64,000 nucleotides of DNA from Oscillatoria sp. CS-180 (lineage in GTDB: Bacteria > Cyanobacteriota > Cyanobacteriia > Phormidesmidales > Phormidesmidaceae), in contig NZ_JAQMUB010000087.1 of NCBI RefSeq assembly GCF_028330965.1, positions 1 through 64,000 on the forward strand, in the 5' to 3' direction. Of the stretch, positions 9,129-19,905 are shown piece by piece. Every line of letters starts with the position of its first letter. Positions within the stretch are counted from its first letter, which is position 1. Made by a program: the position numbers and the translations under genes. The notes under the pieces are model-generated. The model ran no database searches. It was not told the DNA's origin and saw nothing but the letters and a program-made list of their open reading frames with translations.

Positions 9129-9967
9129 TAGCTTGCCGTGCCGGACTTCTTGCTAATATCACCGGCCATTGGACCACGGCGTTTGCCTCCGCTTGCAGAC
9201 GATTGCAGAAACGCCTGAAGATGCTGAACGTGTTCATTATTGGGCCACTGGTCCAAGCTAGAGACGGCTTCTTGCAGTGCCAGGTCCGAACGATACAAAG
9301 CTCGATAGGCTTCCTTCAGTTCTCGATAAAGACGGCCTTCCTTTGAATCTGCAATCCCGCTTCGGCGCAAACCTACCACATTCAGGCCCCGCACTCGGCA
9401 CGGGTTGCCTTCAACAACCATATAAGGAGGAACATCGCGGTCAATACGGCTCATACCGCCTAGCATGGCAAATCGCCCAATTTGGACAAACTGATGAATC
9501 CCCAACACGCCGCCAATGACCGCATTAGACTCAATTTCAACATGGCCAGCCAAAGAGACCGCATTAGCAATGATGACCTGATTACCAATGACGCAGTTGT
9601 GAGCAACATGCACATAAGCCATCAGCAAATTGTCATCCCCAACCACGGTTGCCTCGCCAGCATGAGTGGCGCGGTTGATCGTGACGTACTCCCGAATGCG
9701 GTTGTTGTCGCCAATTTTGACCAGACTGATCGAACCGTCGTACTTCAAGTCCTGCGGTTCGATGCCAATGACCGCCCCTGGAAAAATTTGATTGCCCGCC
9801 CCAATCTCGGTGTGGCCGTCAATCACAACGTGGGCACCAATGTCTGTTTCAGGTCCAATCGTAACTTTTTCGCCAATCACCGCATAGGGACCGACTTTGA
9901 CTGTGGGATGGAGAGTTGCCCCCGAATGAATCACCGCTGTTGGATGAATAAGCGTAGTCAAGGACAT
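9128..9967 (-). CDS. lpxA: Acyl-ACP--UDP-N-acetylglucosamine O-acyltransferase
   Basis: The product (about 279 residues) is a left-handed beta-helix built of hexapeptide repeats such as HPTAVIHSGATLHPTV and VGPYAVIG. The catalytic His lies in the conserved segment around NRATHAG/AYVHVAHN. LpxA transfers a 3-hydroxyacyl chain to UDP-GlcNAc, the first step of lipid A synthesis. The start at 9967 (MSLTTLIHPTAV) is chosen because homology begins there. In-frame ATGs at 10006 and 10039 are possible, and the farthest would overlap fabZ by 11 bases. A GGAGG lies only one base before 9967, tight for a ribosome site, so the start is uncertain. Confidence 0.94.
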   Translation of the reverse strand: MSLTTLIHPTAVIHSGATLHPTVKVGPYAVIGEKVTIGPETDIGAHVVIDGHTEIGAGNQIFPGAVIGIEPQDLKYDGSISLVKIGDNNRIREYVTINRATHAGEATVVGDDNLLMAYVHVAHNCVIGNQVIIANAVSLAGHVEIESNAVIGGVLGIHQFVQIGRFAMLGGMSRIDRDVPPYMVVEGNPCRVRGLNVVGLRRSGIADSKEGRLYRELKEAYRALYRSDLALQEAVSSLDQWPNNEHVQHLQAFLQSSASGGKRRGPMAGDISKKSGTAS

Positions 9968-10028
9968 GCCTCCAGAACCCCGAGTATCAGTAAGACGCAC
10001 AGACATTGTTAACAAATAAAGGGTTTCA

Positions 10029-10544
10029 CTAATCAACAACGGAGAACATTAGGTCTCCTTCACACACCAACTGACCCTCGACTTCCGCTCGGGCATGCAT
10101 TTTGCCAAACCGCTGGCGCTTAACGGTCAGCAAGGTCACCGTCATGACTAACTGATCTCCAGGCACCACGGGCCGCCGGAAACGCACTTTGTCGATGCCT
10201 GCAAACATGCAGAGACCATCAATTCCAGGCAGTTGAGTCAGCACCACACCGCCGACTTGGGCCATAGCCTCGACAATCAGCACACCCGGCATGATAGGAC
10301 GTCCTGGAAAGTGCCCCTGAAAGTGGGGTTCGTTAAACGTCACGTTTTTGATCCCAATCGCCCTTTCCCCTGGAACATAGTCAAGGATGCGATCCACAAG
10401 GGCAAAGGGATAACGATGGGGCAGCAGTTCCTGAATTTCTTCCAGGGTAAACGTTGTTTTGGGGGTAGCTGATGTCACCTCCTCCGGGGGGGCTTGCACG
10501 GCGGAGGTGCCTTGGTTGGAATGAGTGTTTACCACGGTTGTCAT
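10029..10544 (-). CDS. fabZ: 3-hydroxyacyl-[acyl-carrier-protein] dehydratase FabZ
   Basis: The 171-residue hot-dog-fold enzyme carries the active-site His in [14 protein letters not shown] and the catalytic Glu in [14 protein letters not shown]. The [10 protein letters not shown] turn between them is diagnostic for FabZ. It dehydrates 3-hydroxyacyl-ACP in fatty acid elongation. Lying between lpxC and lpxA, it competes for the same 3-hydroxyacyl-ACP pool that LpxA uses, a common arrangement in diderm bacteria. The first about 28 residues (Thr/Ser/Pro-rich) are longer than in many homologues, so the true start may be internal. Confidence 0.95.
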   Translation of the reverse strand: MTTVVNTHSNQGTSAVQAPPEEVTSATPKTTFTLEEIQELLPHRYPFALVDRILDYVPGERAIGIKNVTFNEPHFQGHFPGRPIMPGVLIVEAMAQVGGVVLTQLPGIDGLCMFAGIDKVRFRRPVVPGDQLVMTVTLLTVKRQRFGKMHARAEVEGQLVCEGDLMFSVVD

Positions 10545-10667
10545 CGGTTTCTTCGCAATGGCTGAATAGCCAAATCCTGCTACTGTCTTGAGTCTTTGCT
10601 AATTCTCCCACTTGAGAGCTAATTTACAAAGGAAATCTTAAGGAACAGTCTTCAGCCAGAGCGCAGT

Positions 10668-11552
10668 CTAAATGACGGCGGTAGCCTGCGAAAGTGCCTT
10701 AGCGAGTTGAGTGTGTAAGGCATGGCTAGCCTTGTAGGCCACGACGTGGGCTGTCGGAAGCGCCCCTAGCAGGCTGAGGTCGCCAATCAAGTCCAGCAGC
10801 TTATGACGAGCAGGCTCATTCTCAAACCGTAGGGGAGGATTGACCCAACCTTCGCGATCGCACACCAAAGCATTCTCCAGGCTGCCCCCTTTAATCAATC
10901 CCTGCTGCCGCAGATACTCAATCTGGTGTGCTAGCCCAAAGGTCCGAGCCGGAGCCACCTCATCCACAAAAGACTGGGTATCTGGCGACCAGCTATACCA
11001 CTGATTGCCAATTGCCGGTAAATCAAAGTCGATGCCATAGGTGAACCGGGCTGCTGGAGCAGGCATAGCAACCACAAAGGCATCCTGATCGCGCACCCAA
11101 ATGGGCTCACTGACAGTGATGACCGGGCGATCGCCTGATTGCACCTGACACCCTGCTGCCTGTAAAGCCTCTACCCAAACTTGGGCAGAGCCATCTAATA
11201 GCGGCATTTCCGGACCATCCACTTCAATCCGAGCATTGTCGATCCCCAAACCAGCCATTGCCGCCAGTAGATGCTCAACGGTTCTCACCGTGGCGTCACC
11301 CACCGCCAGTTCCGTCGAGAGCATTGTCTGTCTGACCGCCTCAATCCGAGCTGGAATCACAGGTGCATCTGGCAAATCCGTACGGACAAACACTCGCCCC
11401 GTGTGCGCTGCCGCCGGTTGGATCCGCACCTGAGTTTCAACGCCAGAGTGCAGGCCAATCCCGACTTGGGCCACTGCCTTTTCAACCGTTTGCTGCTGCG
11501 GCAGCGAAGTGCTAACCGCTGTTTTCATTCCGGACGGGATTGTCTGCGTCAT
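10668..11552 (-). CDS. lpxC: UDP-3-O-acyl-N-acetylglucosamine deacetylase
   Basis: Zinc amidase of about 294 residues. It shows the family start QVGIGLHSG, the first metal ligand in [18 protein letters not shown] and the pair [10 protein letters not shown] near the C-terminus, which carries the remaining His and Asp ligands. LpxC performs the committed step of lipid A synthesis. The start at 11552 (MTQTIPSG) lies four bases after the bamA stop; the longer frame from 11615 would overlap bamA by 59 bases and has no homology support. Confidence 0.94.
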   Translation of the reverse strand: MTQTIPSGMKTAVSTSLPQQQTVEKAVAQVGIGLHSGVETQVRIQPAAAHTGRVFVRTDLPDAPVIPARIEAVRQTMLSTELAVGDATVRTVEHLLAAMAGLGIDNARIEVDGPEMPLLDGSAQVWVEALQAAGCQVQSGDRPVITVSEPIWVRDQDAFVVAMPAPAARFTYGIDFDLPAIGNQWYSWSPDTQSFVDEVAPARTFGLAHQIEYLRQQGLIKGGSLENALVCDREGWVNPPLRFENEPARHKLLDLIGDLSLLGALPTAHVVAYKASHALHTQLAKALSQATAVI

Positions 11553-11556
11553 TGTT

Positions 11557-13953
11557 TTAGAACCGTTCACCAATACCGAAGTGTAATCGTCCGTCACCCT
11601 GATCGCTGAAGCCATAGTCCACCCGAATTGGACCTAGGGGGGTTTGGACTCGGACACCAGCACCATACCCAAAACCGCTACCGGGTTTATCCCGATCAGG
11701 TCCAGGTGAACCAGGAACTGAATCCCCCGTGCCCAGATCGCTGCCCACATCTAGGAACACAGCCCCTCCCAAGAATGAGAAGAGGGGGAAACGATATTCC
11801 ACAGACGCTTGTAGATAGGTCTGCCCGGTTCCCAGTTCGCCTTCCTCGTAGCCCCGGACTGAGTTAGTGCCCCCCAAGGTGAATGCTTCATAGGGTGGGA
11901 AGTCGCCCAAGATGGTTCCCCCCTGAACATTGATAGCAATGGTTTGTGCACCTTCATTGAAGTTCAAGAGAGAAACGGGAATGTAGTAGCTGTAGCTGGC
12001 TCTGAGGCGATTGAAAAAGATACTGCCCTGACCCAAGGGAATCGACTGTTCAGTCCCCAATCGCAGAACGGAGCCACTGGTTGGCGCGAAGGAGTCGTTT
12101 CGTAAATCCTGCACCACCCCAAACTGCACTGTCCACAAGTCATCGGCTCCAGTGCCGCTAGCCGTGAGTGGATTCCCAGCCTCGTCTTCCGTAAAGGTAT
12201 CCCCGTCGCTATCGGTTGTTCGAATCCGCTGGTAGAGCGTCCCTAGAGAGGCCGTCCAGTTATTGCCGAGGGGACGCCGGAAGGTAACACCGCCGCCAAA
12301 CCGTTGAATCCGAACGCGATCGTCATTCGCCAGATTGATTTCGTTATCGCCGCCGTCAAAGACGAGGGAAACGGAGCGACGAGCAAAGCCGCTGAGGGTA
12401 TAGGAGGTGCGGTTAGGATCCCCACCAATCCACGGGTCGGTAAAGCTAACGTCGAACAGAATATCTCGGGTACTGAGCTGCGCCTCAGCTGAAAACTTCT
12501 GGTTGTTGCCACCAAAGTTGTCTTGGCGATAGCTCAACGTCCCAAACAAGTCACCAGTGAAGTTGAAGCCCACACCCGCAGCAACGGATCCTGTGTTGCG
12601 CTCAACAACGTTAACGGTGACATCCACCTGCCGGGGATCTTTCTCACCCGGATTCAACGTCAGACTAATATCATCAAAAATGCCTAACCCAAAGGCTCGC
12701 TGTAGATCCGTTTGAATTTGATTTTGCTGGAACACGTCCCCTGGCTCGGTTTCAAATTCACGCAGGATGATGAAGTCTCGGGTCTTCCCAGCAATGGGGT
12801 CACCCTCCTCGTTTTCAGTGAGTCCCTCTTGTGTCATAAACCGAATGTTGATGTCTTCGATGACCCCTTCAGCGACTTGTAGCGTGACAACACCGTCCTC
12901 GCCAATGGCTGGAGCGGCGATCACCTGCGCCAACACATAGCCGTTGTCCTGATACCAGTTGTTGAGTTCGAGGATGCCCTCCTGGAATTCCAGAAGGTTG
13001 ATGATTTCTCCGTACTGGGGCTCGAAGATGTCATCGACGATTTCAGTGGGCAGAACTTCGCTCCCCTCGATTTCGACTCGACTGAGTATCGGGTTCGGTT
13101 CTACCACGTAAGTCACTCGGACCCCGAGCGGCGTATCCGAGGGAACCGCCCGCACGTTAGCAAAGAAGCCAGTGGCAAAAATATTGTTGATGTCTTGCTG
13201 AATTTGCGATCGCGTCGTGGTCTGCCCAGGACGAGTACCAATCGCATCATAGACCGTATCTTCTAGCTCCAATTCAATGGGCTGTCCGGTAGGGTCGGCC
13301 ACTGCTACCTCAGCCACCAGCACCTGAGTCTCAGCAGTCGCCTCGTCCTCCGCCTCATCCGTCTCCTCGTCGTCTAGCGCCTCATCCGCTTCGTCGTCCT
13401 CTGCCTCATCTATAACATCAGGCGTCTCGACCTCTGGCGCTACCTCTTCGGGGCTATCGGCAGGGACATCGTCCGGTTGCTCAGGCAATTCCTCAGTTTG
13501 AGCCAGATTGAACCGGACATCAAAGCCAACAGCCTCGGTTGAGATATCAGCGGCTGATGTCGCGATATCAGCCGCACTTTCGCTAGCGGCATCACTGACT
13601 TGGTTTAGCTGATCAATGCTGACAAACGTCGAAGTCGTTTCAGAACTATCACCGCTCGGGAAAGACAGATCGACTTGAGTGTCTGCGCTTGCTGCGGATG
13701 AAACAGGCTCCTCAAGGGTTTCCTCAGAAGCGGCAGATGCTTCGGTTTCAGCGATCGCTGGCTCCCGCTCAACCTCAAGGGGAGCGATCGTGGTGGCCGG
13801 CTGCTCAGGAGAATTAACCAGCTCAGCAACGCTAACTGTACGGGCACCGATCTCTTCTGCCAGGATTGGCAAGGTTTCGCCGCGAGCTTGAGAGGCAATT
13901 CCCAATGTCGCTGAAAGAGTCAGAAGTGCTATGAGGCTAGGGGATTGACGCAT
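11557..13953 (-). CDS. bamA: Omp85/BamA-family outer membrane protein assembly factor
   Basis: The 798-residue precursor has a signal peptide ending near SQARGE. Next come an unusually long, very acidic low-complexity region (about 165-215, runs of Asp and Glu), three POTRA domains (about 230-480) and a 16-strand beta-barrel (about 485-798). The barrel includes [12 protein letters not shown] and ends in the typical aromatic residue (GIGERF). BamA inserts beta-barrel proteins into the outer membrane; cyanobacterial homologues are ancestors of chloroplast Toc75 and usually have three POTRA domains, as here. It heads the lpxC-fabZ-lpxA-lpxB series. The acidic linker is described separately as unusual. 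Confidence 0.94.
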   Translation of the reverse strand: MRQSPSLIALLTLSATLGIASQARGETLPILAEEIGARTVSVAELVNSPEQPATTIAPLEVEREPAIAETEASAASEETLEEPVSSAASADTQVDLSFPSGDSSETTSTFVSIDQLNQVSDAASESAADIATSAADISTEAVGFDVRFNLAQTEELPEQPDDVPADSPEEVAPEVETPDVIDEAEDDEADEALDDEETDEAEDEATAETQVLVAEVAVADPTGQPIELELEDTVYDAIGTRPGQTTTRSQIQQDINNIFATGFFANVRAVPSDTPLGVRVTYVVEPNPILSRVEIEGSEVLPTEIVDDIFEPQYGEIINLLEFQEGILELNNWYQDNGYVLAQVIAAPAIGEDGVVTLQVAEGVIEDINIRFMTQEGLTENEEGDPIAGKTRDFIILREFETEPGDVFQQNQIQTDLQRAFGLGIFDDISLTLNPGEKDPRQVDVTVNVVERNTGSVAAGVGFNFTGDLFGTLSYRQDNFGGNNQKFSAEAQLSTRDILFDVSFTDPWIGGDPNRTSYTLSGFARRSVSLVFDGGDNEINLANDDRVRIQRFGGGVTFRRPLGNNWTASLGTLYQRIRTTDSDGDTFTEDEAGNPLTASGTGADDLWTVQFGVVQDLRNDSFAPTSGSVLRLGTEQSIPLGQGSIFFNRLRASYSYYIPVSLLNFNEGAQTIAINVQGGTILGDFPPYEAFTLGGTNSVRGYEEGELGTGQTYLQASVEYRFPLFSFLGGAVFLDVGSDLGTGDSVPGSPGPDRDKPGSGFGYGAGVRVQTPLGPIRVDYGFSDQGDGRLHFGIGERF

Positions 13954-14079
13954 ACTGGCTACGACTAAAGTAAATGGAAAGTACAGAAAAGCGCTAGCTG
14001 AGGTGTTGAAACGGATGACGTTTCAACAGTTTCTGCTGACCTTTGCGATAAACGGAAAGATTTTACCGCATTGGGCGAA

Positions 14080-14811
14080 CTACTTTAGGCTGATCTGGGC
14101 CAGAATTCTTTGAAGGACTTCTTGATAAGCTTCAGCAACTTGACCTAAATCTTTTCGAAATCGGTCTTTATCTAAAATGCGAGCAGAAGCGTCTGTTTCT
14201 ACTCGATCCCAAAGGCGGCAAGTATCCGGGCTGATTTCGTCGGCCAAAATAATGCTCCCTTGATCATCAAGGCCAAACTCAAGCTTGAAGTCAACTAAGA
14301 TGATTTGACACTTTTCAAAGAAAATCCGCAAAGCAGTGTTTATTTGATTAGCTAGACGAATCAAGTCTTTTATTTGTGCCTCGTCAGCCAGTTGCAGGGC
14401 TCGAATGCGATCGCGGGTCAGCAGCGGATCGCCCAGTTCGTCATTTTTGTAATAGAACTCCACTAAACTCGGCTTCAGCGGAGTCCCCAACGCTATCCCG
14501 GTCTGTTTACACAAACTTCCCGCTGCCACATTCCTAACGACCACTTCTAGAGGAATGATGTCAACTCGGCGGACTTGCATTTCGCGATCGCTGATCGTCT
14601 CGATCCAGTGCGTCGAAATGCCCTGAGATTCAAGGAGTCGAAACAGATGGGTTGCGATCGTGCAGTTGAGCTTGCCCTTATCGGCAATTTGGCCCTTTTT
14701 TTGAGCGTTAAACGCCGTTGCATCATCTTTGAAATAGCTAACTAGAACGCCGGGATCCTCCGTTGAATACAGGACCTTAGCCTTACCTTCATAAACCTGC
14801 TGGCGTTCCAT
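14080..14811 (-). CDS. purC: Phosphoribosylaminoimidazole-succinocarboxamide synthase (SAICAR synthetase)
   Basis: The 243-residue ATP-grasp-type enzyme begins QVYEGKAKVLYSTEDPG and contains DDATAFNAQKKGQ, EVVVRNVAAGS and LADEISPDTCRLWD, all PurC signatures. It condenses CAIR with aspartate in de novo purine synthesis. Full length. Its ATG lies 12 bases after the stop of the upstream adenylate cyclase gene, so the two are probably co-transcribed; bamA follows after 126 bases. Confidence 0.96.
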   Translation of the reverse strand: MERQQVYEGKAKVLYSTEDPGVLVSYFKDDATAFNAQKKGQIADKGKLNCTIATHLFRLLESQGISTHWIETISDREMQVRRVDIIPLEVVVRNVAAGSLCKQTGIALGTPLKPSLVEFYYKNDELGDPLLTRDRIRALQLADEAQIKDLIRLANQINTALRIFFEKCQIILVDFKLEFGLDDQGSIILADEISPDTCRLWDRVETDASARILDKDRFRKDLGQVAEAYQEVLQRILAQISLK

Positions 14812-14823
14812 CGTGAATCGTCT

Positions 14824-17391
14824 CTACTTCGTTGTCATCGTGTGCACCCCATCCCAGTCAGGCGGCGGTGGGTTGTTCAGATAAGCTCGGGCACGGTTGA
14901 TATGAATACCGACAGCGCGATCAGTTTTCAACTCAGCCGCCTTCTCGAAAATTTTAATCGCCTTCTTGAACTGCATACTGGTATAGGCAGTACGACCCTC
15001 TTGATACAGTTCCAAAAAGTCTTGCATGGTCTGGTCGAGGGGATTCTTTTTGAAATCCAGCAGTTCAAAAATGCTGACAGGCTGAGTTTTGCCTTTCACA
15101 CGGGTTTTATCGAGTTCACGCACCCATATTTTGTCTTTGCAAAGCTCGTAGGTGTGTTCACTTAACACGATGTCACAGCCGTACTGTTTCGTGACGCCTT
15201 CTAGACGCGAGCTGAGGTTAACACCATCGCCAATCACGGTGTATTCCATCTTGCGCTGCGACCCAATGTTTCCAGAAACGACTTCCCCAGAGCTGATGCC
15301 GATACCAATACGAACTTTGGGCTGACTCTGAGCGACACGCTCCTCGTTGAAGGTGACCAACCGCTGACGCATATCTAAGGCAGATTGGACGGCTGCCCAA
15401 GCATGATTTTGTAACGGCAAAGGAGCACCATAGACCGCCATGATGGCATCTCCAATGAACTTATCCAGGGTGCCTTCAAAGGTAAAAACGGCTTCCACCA
15501 TCGTCTCGAAATAGGCATTGAGCATCTCCACCACTTTGTCGGCTTCCAGATTCTCGGTAAGCGTTGTGTAGCCTCGAATATCTGAAAAGAGAACCGTGAC
15601 CTCTCGCCGCTCGCCCCGCATCAGCATGTCCTCACCCAATGCCATCACTCGCTCAGCCACGCCCGGCGTCATGTAGCGATAGAGCGTTGTCTTCATCCGC
15701 TTCTCTTGGCTGATATCTTCCAATACCAACAGACCGCCACGCACCCCACCTTCAGGATTCGTGAGGGGATTAACCGTTAAATTGATGCTCCGCTCCAGGA
15801 TCTGCACCTGTCTACGATTGAAGGGAACTGTGTCGTGCTTGTGACCCCAAGGCCAGAACTGATCGGGATCACTCAAGTCGGGTAGCAGCAGCAGCGCATC
15901 GGCGGGAGCTGGAGGCTGATTCGCCAGCATCGCTGTTGTAATCGGCGCTGCCATCTTCAGCGTTTGTTCTGGCACATAGTGCTTAGCCCCCGTCTCTAGG
16001 CTGTCTTCTAAGCGAAACTGGAGTTTTTCAATCGGAATGATCTCCCAGACATAGCGATTGACGAGCTGTTGCTCCCAAGCATCTCGCAGGGTGCGATCGC
16101 TATCATCGGTTGATTCAGGACAGCCCAAAAGTTCCAGAGCCGCGTCATTGATTGTGACAACTCGACCACTCATGTCCGTGGAAATAACAGCGTCTGACAG
16201 GCTTTGCAGAATGTCTTTCTGGTACTGCTTTTCCACCAGAACATTCTCAAACAGCTGAGCATTCTCCAGCGCAATCCCTGCCTGAATGTTGAACGCCCGC
16301 ATAAATTCCTCATCAGAGCTGTTGAAAGACCCTTGCTTCTTGTTGATTAGCTGAGTGACCGCTATCAGCTTGCTAGAGGAATCAAACACAGGCATACAGA
16401 GAATATTGCGAGTTTGATAGCCCGTTATCTTATCTGAGGAGGGGTCAAATCGGGGATCTTGGTACGCATGGGGAATGTTCAGCGTCTCCCCGGTAGAGGC
16501 GACAAATCCCACAATGCCTCGATCCGCTGGAATACGTAACTCCATCAGCGTCTGTTCATCGCCCGACTTCACCTTCGACCACAGCTCATTCTTGGCCTCA
16601 TCGATAAGCCAAAGCGTGCTCCGGTCTGCATTCATCAAATCTCGGGCCTCTGCCATAACGGACTGGAGGGTCTTCTCCAGTTCCAAACTTTGCTCCAAAG
16701 AAGAGATCGCCTTCAACAGCGAAGACACGCCCTTCTGATTTCGAGCTGCAATGTAGAAAGAATTGCAGCTTTCCAAGATGATCCCAATAGACGAGGCAAA
16801 CTCCCGAAAGCTGCGCTCATCCTGGCTGTCGAAAGGGATCGGCTTACCGTTGGAGTCCAGCTTATTCAACAGCTGAACGACGGCAACAACCGTTTCCTCG
16901 GTTTTATTGAAAACGGGAATACAGAGGATGCTATGGGTCCGATAGCCCGTCTCCTGATCCGTTTTACTGCTAAATAGACTGCTCGAATAAGCATCAGCAA
17001 TATTAAGACATTCCCCTGAAGCGGCAGCATGTCCAGCGACGCCTCTTCCTAACGGAATGCGAATTTCTAAGCGTCCTTCACCGTCTCCCTGAGCAATTTT
17101 GGACCAAAGTTCTTGTTTATCCCAATCCACCATAAAAATGGTCGTGCGATCAGCGTGGAGAATCTGACCAATTTTCAGAGTGAACGCCTCCAGGATTTGC
17201 TCCAGCATCGTCTCCAAGGCTTCGTTGTTGATCATGTCGATCGCCCGGAGAAAATGCTCAAACTCTCGTGTGATCTGCTCTAAGAGATTAATGAATTGCG
17301 GAGCGGGCAAATCTTTTACCCGATGGGTCAGACTCCCTTGCCGATTCGCTTGGGAGAAGGTCGCCAACATGCTTGAGTTAGACGGTGCCAT
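14824..17391 (-). CDS. Class III adenylate cyclase with two GAF domains and a PAS domain
   Basis: The 855-residue protein has two GAF domains (about 50-215 and 235-385), a PAS-like region (about 390-560) and a class III cyclase catalytic domain (about 595-775). The metal-binding Asps are in FSDIRGYTT (about 604) and IGDAIMAVYG (about 648). The Lys in TLDKFIGD and the Thr in EYTVIGDGVN fit adenine specificity, and VNLSSRLEG carries the transition-state Asn and Arg. All catalytic residues appear present. The C-terminus has a TPR-like stretch. The architecture resembles cyanobacterial CyaB1/CyaB2, whose GAF domains bind cyclic nucleotides; here that is an inference. A CRP-like cNMP-binding protein is encoded at 52070. 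Confidence 0.9.
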   Translation of the reverse strand: MAPSNSSMLATFSQANRQGSLTHRVKDLPAPQFINLLEQITREFEHFLRAIDMINNEALETMLEQILEAFTLKIGQILHADRTTIFMVDWDKQELWSKIAQGDGEGRLEIRIPLGRGVAGHAAASGECLNIADAYSSSLFSSKTDQETGYRTHSILCIPVFNKTEETVVAVVQLLNKLDSNGKPIPFDSQDERSFREFASSIGIILESCNSFYIAARNQKGVSSLLKAISSLEQSLELEKTLQSVMAEARDLMNADRSTLWLIDEAKNELWSKVKSGDEQTLMELRIPADRGIVGFVASTGETLNIPHAYQDPRFDPSSDKITGYQTRNILCMPVFDSSSKLIAVTQLINKKQGSFNSSDEEFMRAFNIQAGIALENAQLFENVLVEKQYQKDILQSLSDAVISTDMSGRVVTINDAALELLGCPESTDDSDRTLRDAWEQQLVNRYVWEIIPIEKLQFRLEDSLETGAKHYVPEQTLKMAAPITTAMLANQPPAPADALLLLPDLSDPDQFWPWGHKHDTVPFNRRQVQILERSINLTVNPLTNPEGGVRGGLLVLEDISQEKRMKTTLYRYMTPGVAERVMALGEDMLMRGERREVTVLFSDIRGYTTLTENLEADKVVEMLNAYFETMVEAVFTFEGTLDKFIGDAIMAVYGAPLPLQNHAWAAVQSALDMRQRLVTFNEERVAQSQPKVRIGIGISSGEVVSGNIGSQRKMEYTVIGDGVNLSSRLEGVTKQYGCDIVLSEHTYELCKDKIWVRELDKTRVKGKTQPVSIFELLDFKKNPLDQTMQDFLELYQEGRTAYTSMQFKKAIKIFEKAAELKTDRAVGIHINRARAYLNNPPPPDWDGVHTMTTK

Positions 17392-17979
17392 AGTGGATCG
17401 CTGCTATAAGCAATGAAGATGAGAGGGAAAAAATAAGAGCAGGTTGGGACGCCGGCGATCGTGACAAAGTTTGACTCAATTTTCAATCGTCCAACTCAAT
17501 TCCAGCCAGACGTCTTATGCACAGAGAAAACTCTGAGTGACAGCCCGATACCTACTACTCTACCGCTAAGTGATTTGAACAGACGTACTAAGGGCGTGTG
17601 CTCTACAGATTAACCAGTGACTCAATTAAATACACAAACATAGATGCCAATATGAATTAAAAAATAAGGTGTTTTAATTCATAATGACCTATTGGTTTGC
17701 CTGAGTCTACCCGCATATCATCAAGAGACGACACTCAAGTGAGCAGCCTGATTCTACAAAAGCGAGCAGGGATTCACAAGACAACATACAGAGGAAAGAA
17801 ATCATTTTCCGAAATAACCGAGACAAAAACGATTTATTGTTACTCAGACTGACACGAAATATCTATAAGTTGACGTCTCCTGAGGGTTTAGAGTGCCTGT
17901 CTAAACGACAAGACATCAGCTCTGCAAGTCCGATGCCCTATGAGATGATGTTTGGGAATTGTTCGTATAACTTCTCCGT
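17392..17979. other. 588-base divergent intergenic region, AT-rich
   Basis: This interval separates the minus-strand cyclase gene from the plus-strand symporter and must hold both promoters. It is richer in A and T than the surrounding coding DNA. A stretch at about 17560-17625 looks like a decayed tRNA on the minus strand (see findings). No protein-coding gene was recognised. Confidence 0.5.
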
Positions 17980-19905
17980 ATGATTTGGATCGACTGGCTG
18001 ATTGTTCTGGCGTATCTCGTTCTCACCCTTTGGTTAGGGCTGTACCTTTCCCGCCGAGCATCCAGGTCGTTAGTGGATTTTTTTGTGTCGGGGCGATCGC
18101 TCCCTTGGTGGCTCGCGGGCACCAGCATGGCAGCCACCACCTTCTCTATTGATACTCCGCTCTATATTGCAGGTGTCGTTGGCACTCGGGGCATTGCCGG
18201 CAACTGGGAATGGTGGAGCTTTGGCATCGCTCACGTTGTGATGATCTATGTCTTCTCGCGACTGTGGCGGCGATCAGAGATTGTGACCGATGCTGAACTG
18301 ACAGAACTGCGATACGGCGGACGCACAGGAGCCGCTTTACGGGGCATCAAAGCCTTCTTGTTCGCAGTCCCCATTAACTGTATTGGCATTGGTTATGCCA
18401 TGCTAGCGATGGTCAAAGTCATCACAGCACTAGAGCTTTGGGAGAGTTTAGGAGTCGCTCTGGGCGACAACACCAAACTTTGGAGCGTCATTGGCGTCAG
18501 CATATTTGTTTTGGTCTATGCTGGGTTTTCCGGCCTTTGGGGCGTCGTCGCAACGGACTTTTTCCAGTTCTTTCTAGCCTTGTTTGGGGCGATCGTGGTT
18601 GCCGGAGCAGCCTTGATCCATATCGGTGGCATGCCCGTTTTGATTGATCAGATCAAGACCCAGTTCGGACCAGACACCTTAGCGTTAGTGCCCATGAATT
18701 GGGGAGAGGGCGGACTGCGGTGGAGTGAAACCGCCGGTATCTCGGCTAATACGTTTTTGGCTTATATCGCCCTACAGTGGTGGGCGTTTCGCCGTAGCGA
18801 CGGCGGTGGCGAGTTTATTCAACGCTTAGCGGCTTCCAAAAACGAAGCGGAAGCCGAAAAAGCAGCCTGGTTTTTCAACATTCTGCACTATGTGGTACGG
18901 ACATGGCCTTGGGTGGTGGTAGCGCTCGTCGCGTTGGTCGTTTATCCCGGTCTCGAAGACCGAGAGCTGGGCTATCCGAAACTGATGCTCGATTTTTTGC
19001 CCCCTGTTTTGCTGGGACTAGTGGTTGCATCGTTGATTGCAGCCTTCATGAGCACAGTGTCTACGCTGATTAACTGGGGCGCGTCTTATCTCACGAATGA
19101 CCTCTACGCCCGGTTCATCGCGCCGGATGCCAGCGGGGAGCAGTTGGTCTTTGCGGGCCGAGTGGCCTCAGTTTTGGTAACCGTCTTGGGCGCGATCGCC
19201 GCCTTCTACTCTGACAATGTAACGACCCTTTTTCGCCTGGTGATTGCGATCGGGACTGGCCCCGGTCTGGTTCTCATCCTGCGCTGGTTTTGGTGGCGCA
19301 TCAACGCCGCCGCCGAACTCGCCTCAATGCTGGCCGGCTTTCTCATGGGTCTGCTCACCATGCCCGTAGCCGATCCCAATGCCATTCAGAATCCCTTAGT
19401 TGCTCTTTTGTATGGCATCCAAACCGAAATTCCCATCTTGGAAACGCGCGATTTCGGCGAACGGCTGTTGCTGATTACCAGCGTGACGACCGTCATTTGG
19501 GTCGCAACTATGTTGCTGACCTCCTCAGAAAGTCCCGAAATCCTTGATCGCTTCTATCGCAAAGTCCATCCCGCTGGTCCAGGCTGGAACCCTCAGCGAG
19601 TTCGGGCTGGAGAAGCCCCAATTCGATACCTCACCTTTTCCGGTAGACTCCCTCATCTATTTCTAGAACCCCCCGGCGTTTTGCCTGAGCAGAACATTTT
19701 TCTTCAGCTACAGCAGGTACTTGCAGCACTCTGTCTGCTGTTTGGCAGCATGTTTGCTGTGGGAGGCTTCCTATTGTTGCAGCCTAATATTGGCTGGTTA
19801 AGTTTGCTTTTCGCCGCCGCCGGCAGCCTTTGGTTACGCCAGCTTAGGCGATCGCGCATCACACCCATGCCTCGTCCAGGGCTAGAGGATGTCAGCGGCG
19901 GTTAG
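17980..19905 (+). CDS. Sodium:solute symporter (SSS) family transporter
   Basis: The 641-residue protein has about 13 membrane segments in the LeuT-like SSS arrangement. It starts directly with a hydrophobic helix (IDWLIVLAYLVLTLWLGLYLSRRA). SGRSLPWWLAGTSMAATTFSIDTPLYIAG matches the conserved first transmembrane region of the family, including the sodium-site Ala/Ser/Thr residues, and IAAFMSTVSTLINWGASYLTNDLY is the conserved TM8 Na2-site region. The C-terminal about 110 residues form a further soluble loop and two helices. Substrate is not predictable. It appears monocistronic or loosely linked to the next small gene. Confidence 0.87.
   Translation: MIWIDWLIVLAYLVLTLWLGLYLSRRASRSLVDFFVSGRSLPWWLAGTSMAATTFSIDTPLYIAGVVGTRGIAGNWEWWSFGIAHVVMIYVFSRLWRRSEIVTDAELTELRYGGRTGAALRGIKAFLFAVPINCIGIGYAMLAMVKVITALELWESLGVALGDNTKLWSVIGVSIFVLVYAGFSGLWGVVATDFFQFFLALFGAIVVAGAALIHIGGMPVLIDQIKTQFGPDTLALVPMNWGEGGLRWSETAGISANTFLAYIALQWWAFRRSDGGGEFIQRLAASKNEAEAEKAAWFFNILHYVVRTWPWVVVALVALVVYPGLEDRELGYPKLMLDFLPPVLLGLVVASLIAAFMSTVSTLINWGASYLTNDLYARFIAPDASGEQLVFAGRVASVLVTVLGAIAAFYSDNVTTLFRLVIAIGTGPGLVLILRWFWWRINAAAELASMLAGFLMGLLTMPVADPNAIQNPLVALLYGIQTEIPILETRDFGERLLLITSVTTVIWVATMLLTSSESPEILDRFYRKVHPAGPGWNPQRVRAGEAPIRYLTFSGRLPHLFLEPPGVLPEQNIFLQLQQVLAALCLLFGSMFAVGGFLLLQPNIGWLSLLFAAAGSLWLRQLRRSRITPMPRPGLEDVSGG

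Noticed and set aside
9482-10012. 176-codon plus-strand frame over lpxA
   Set aside because: Asn/Asp/His-rich translation typical of the reverse of hexapeptide repeats; lpxA is certain.
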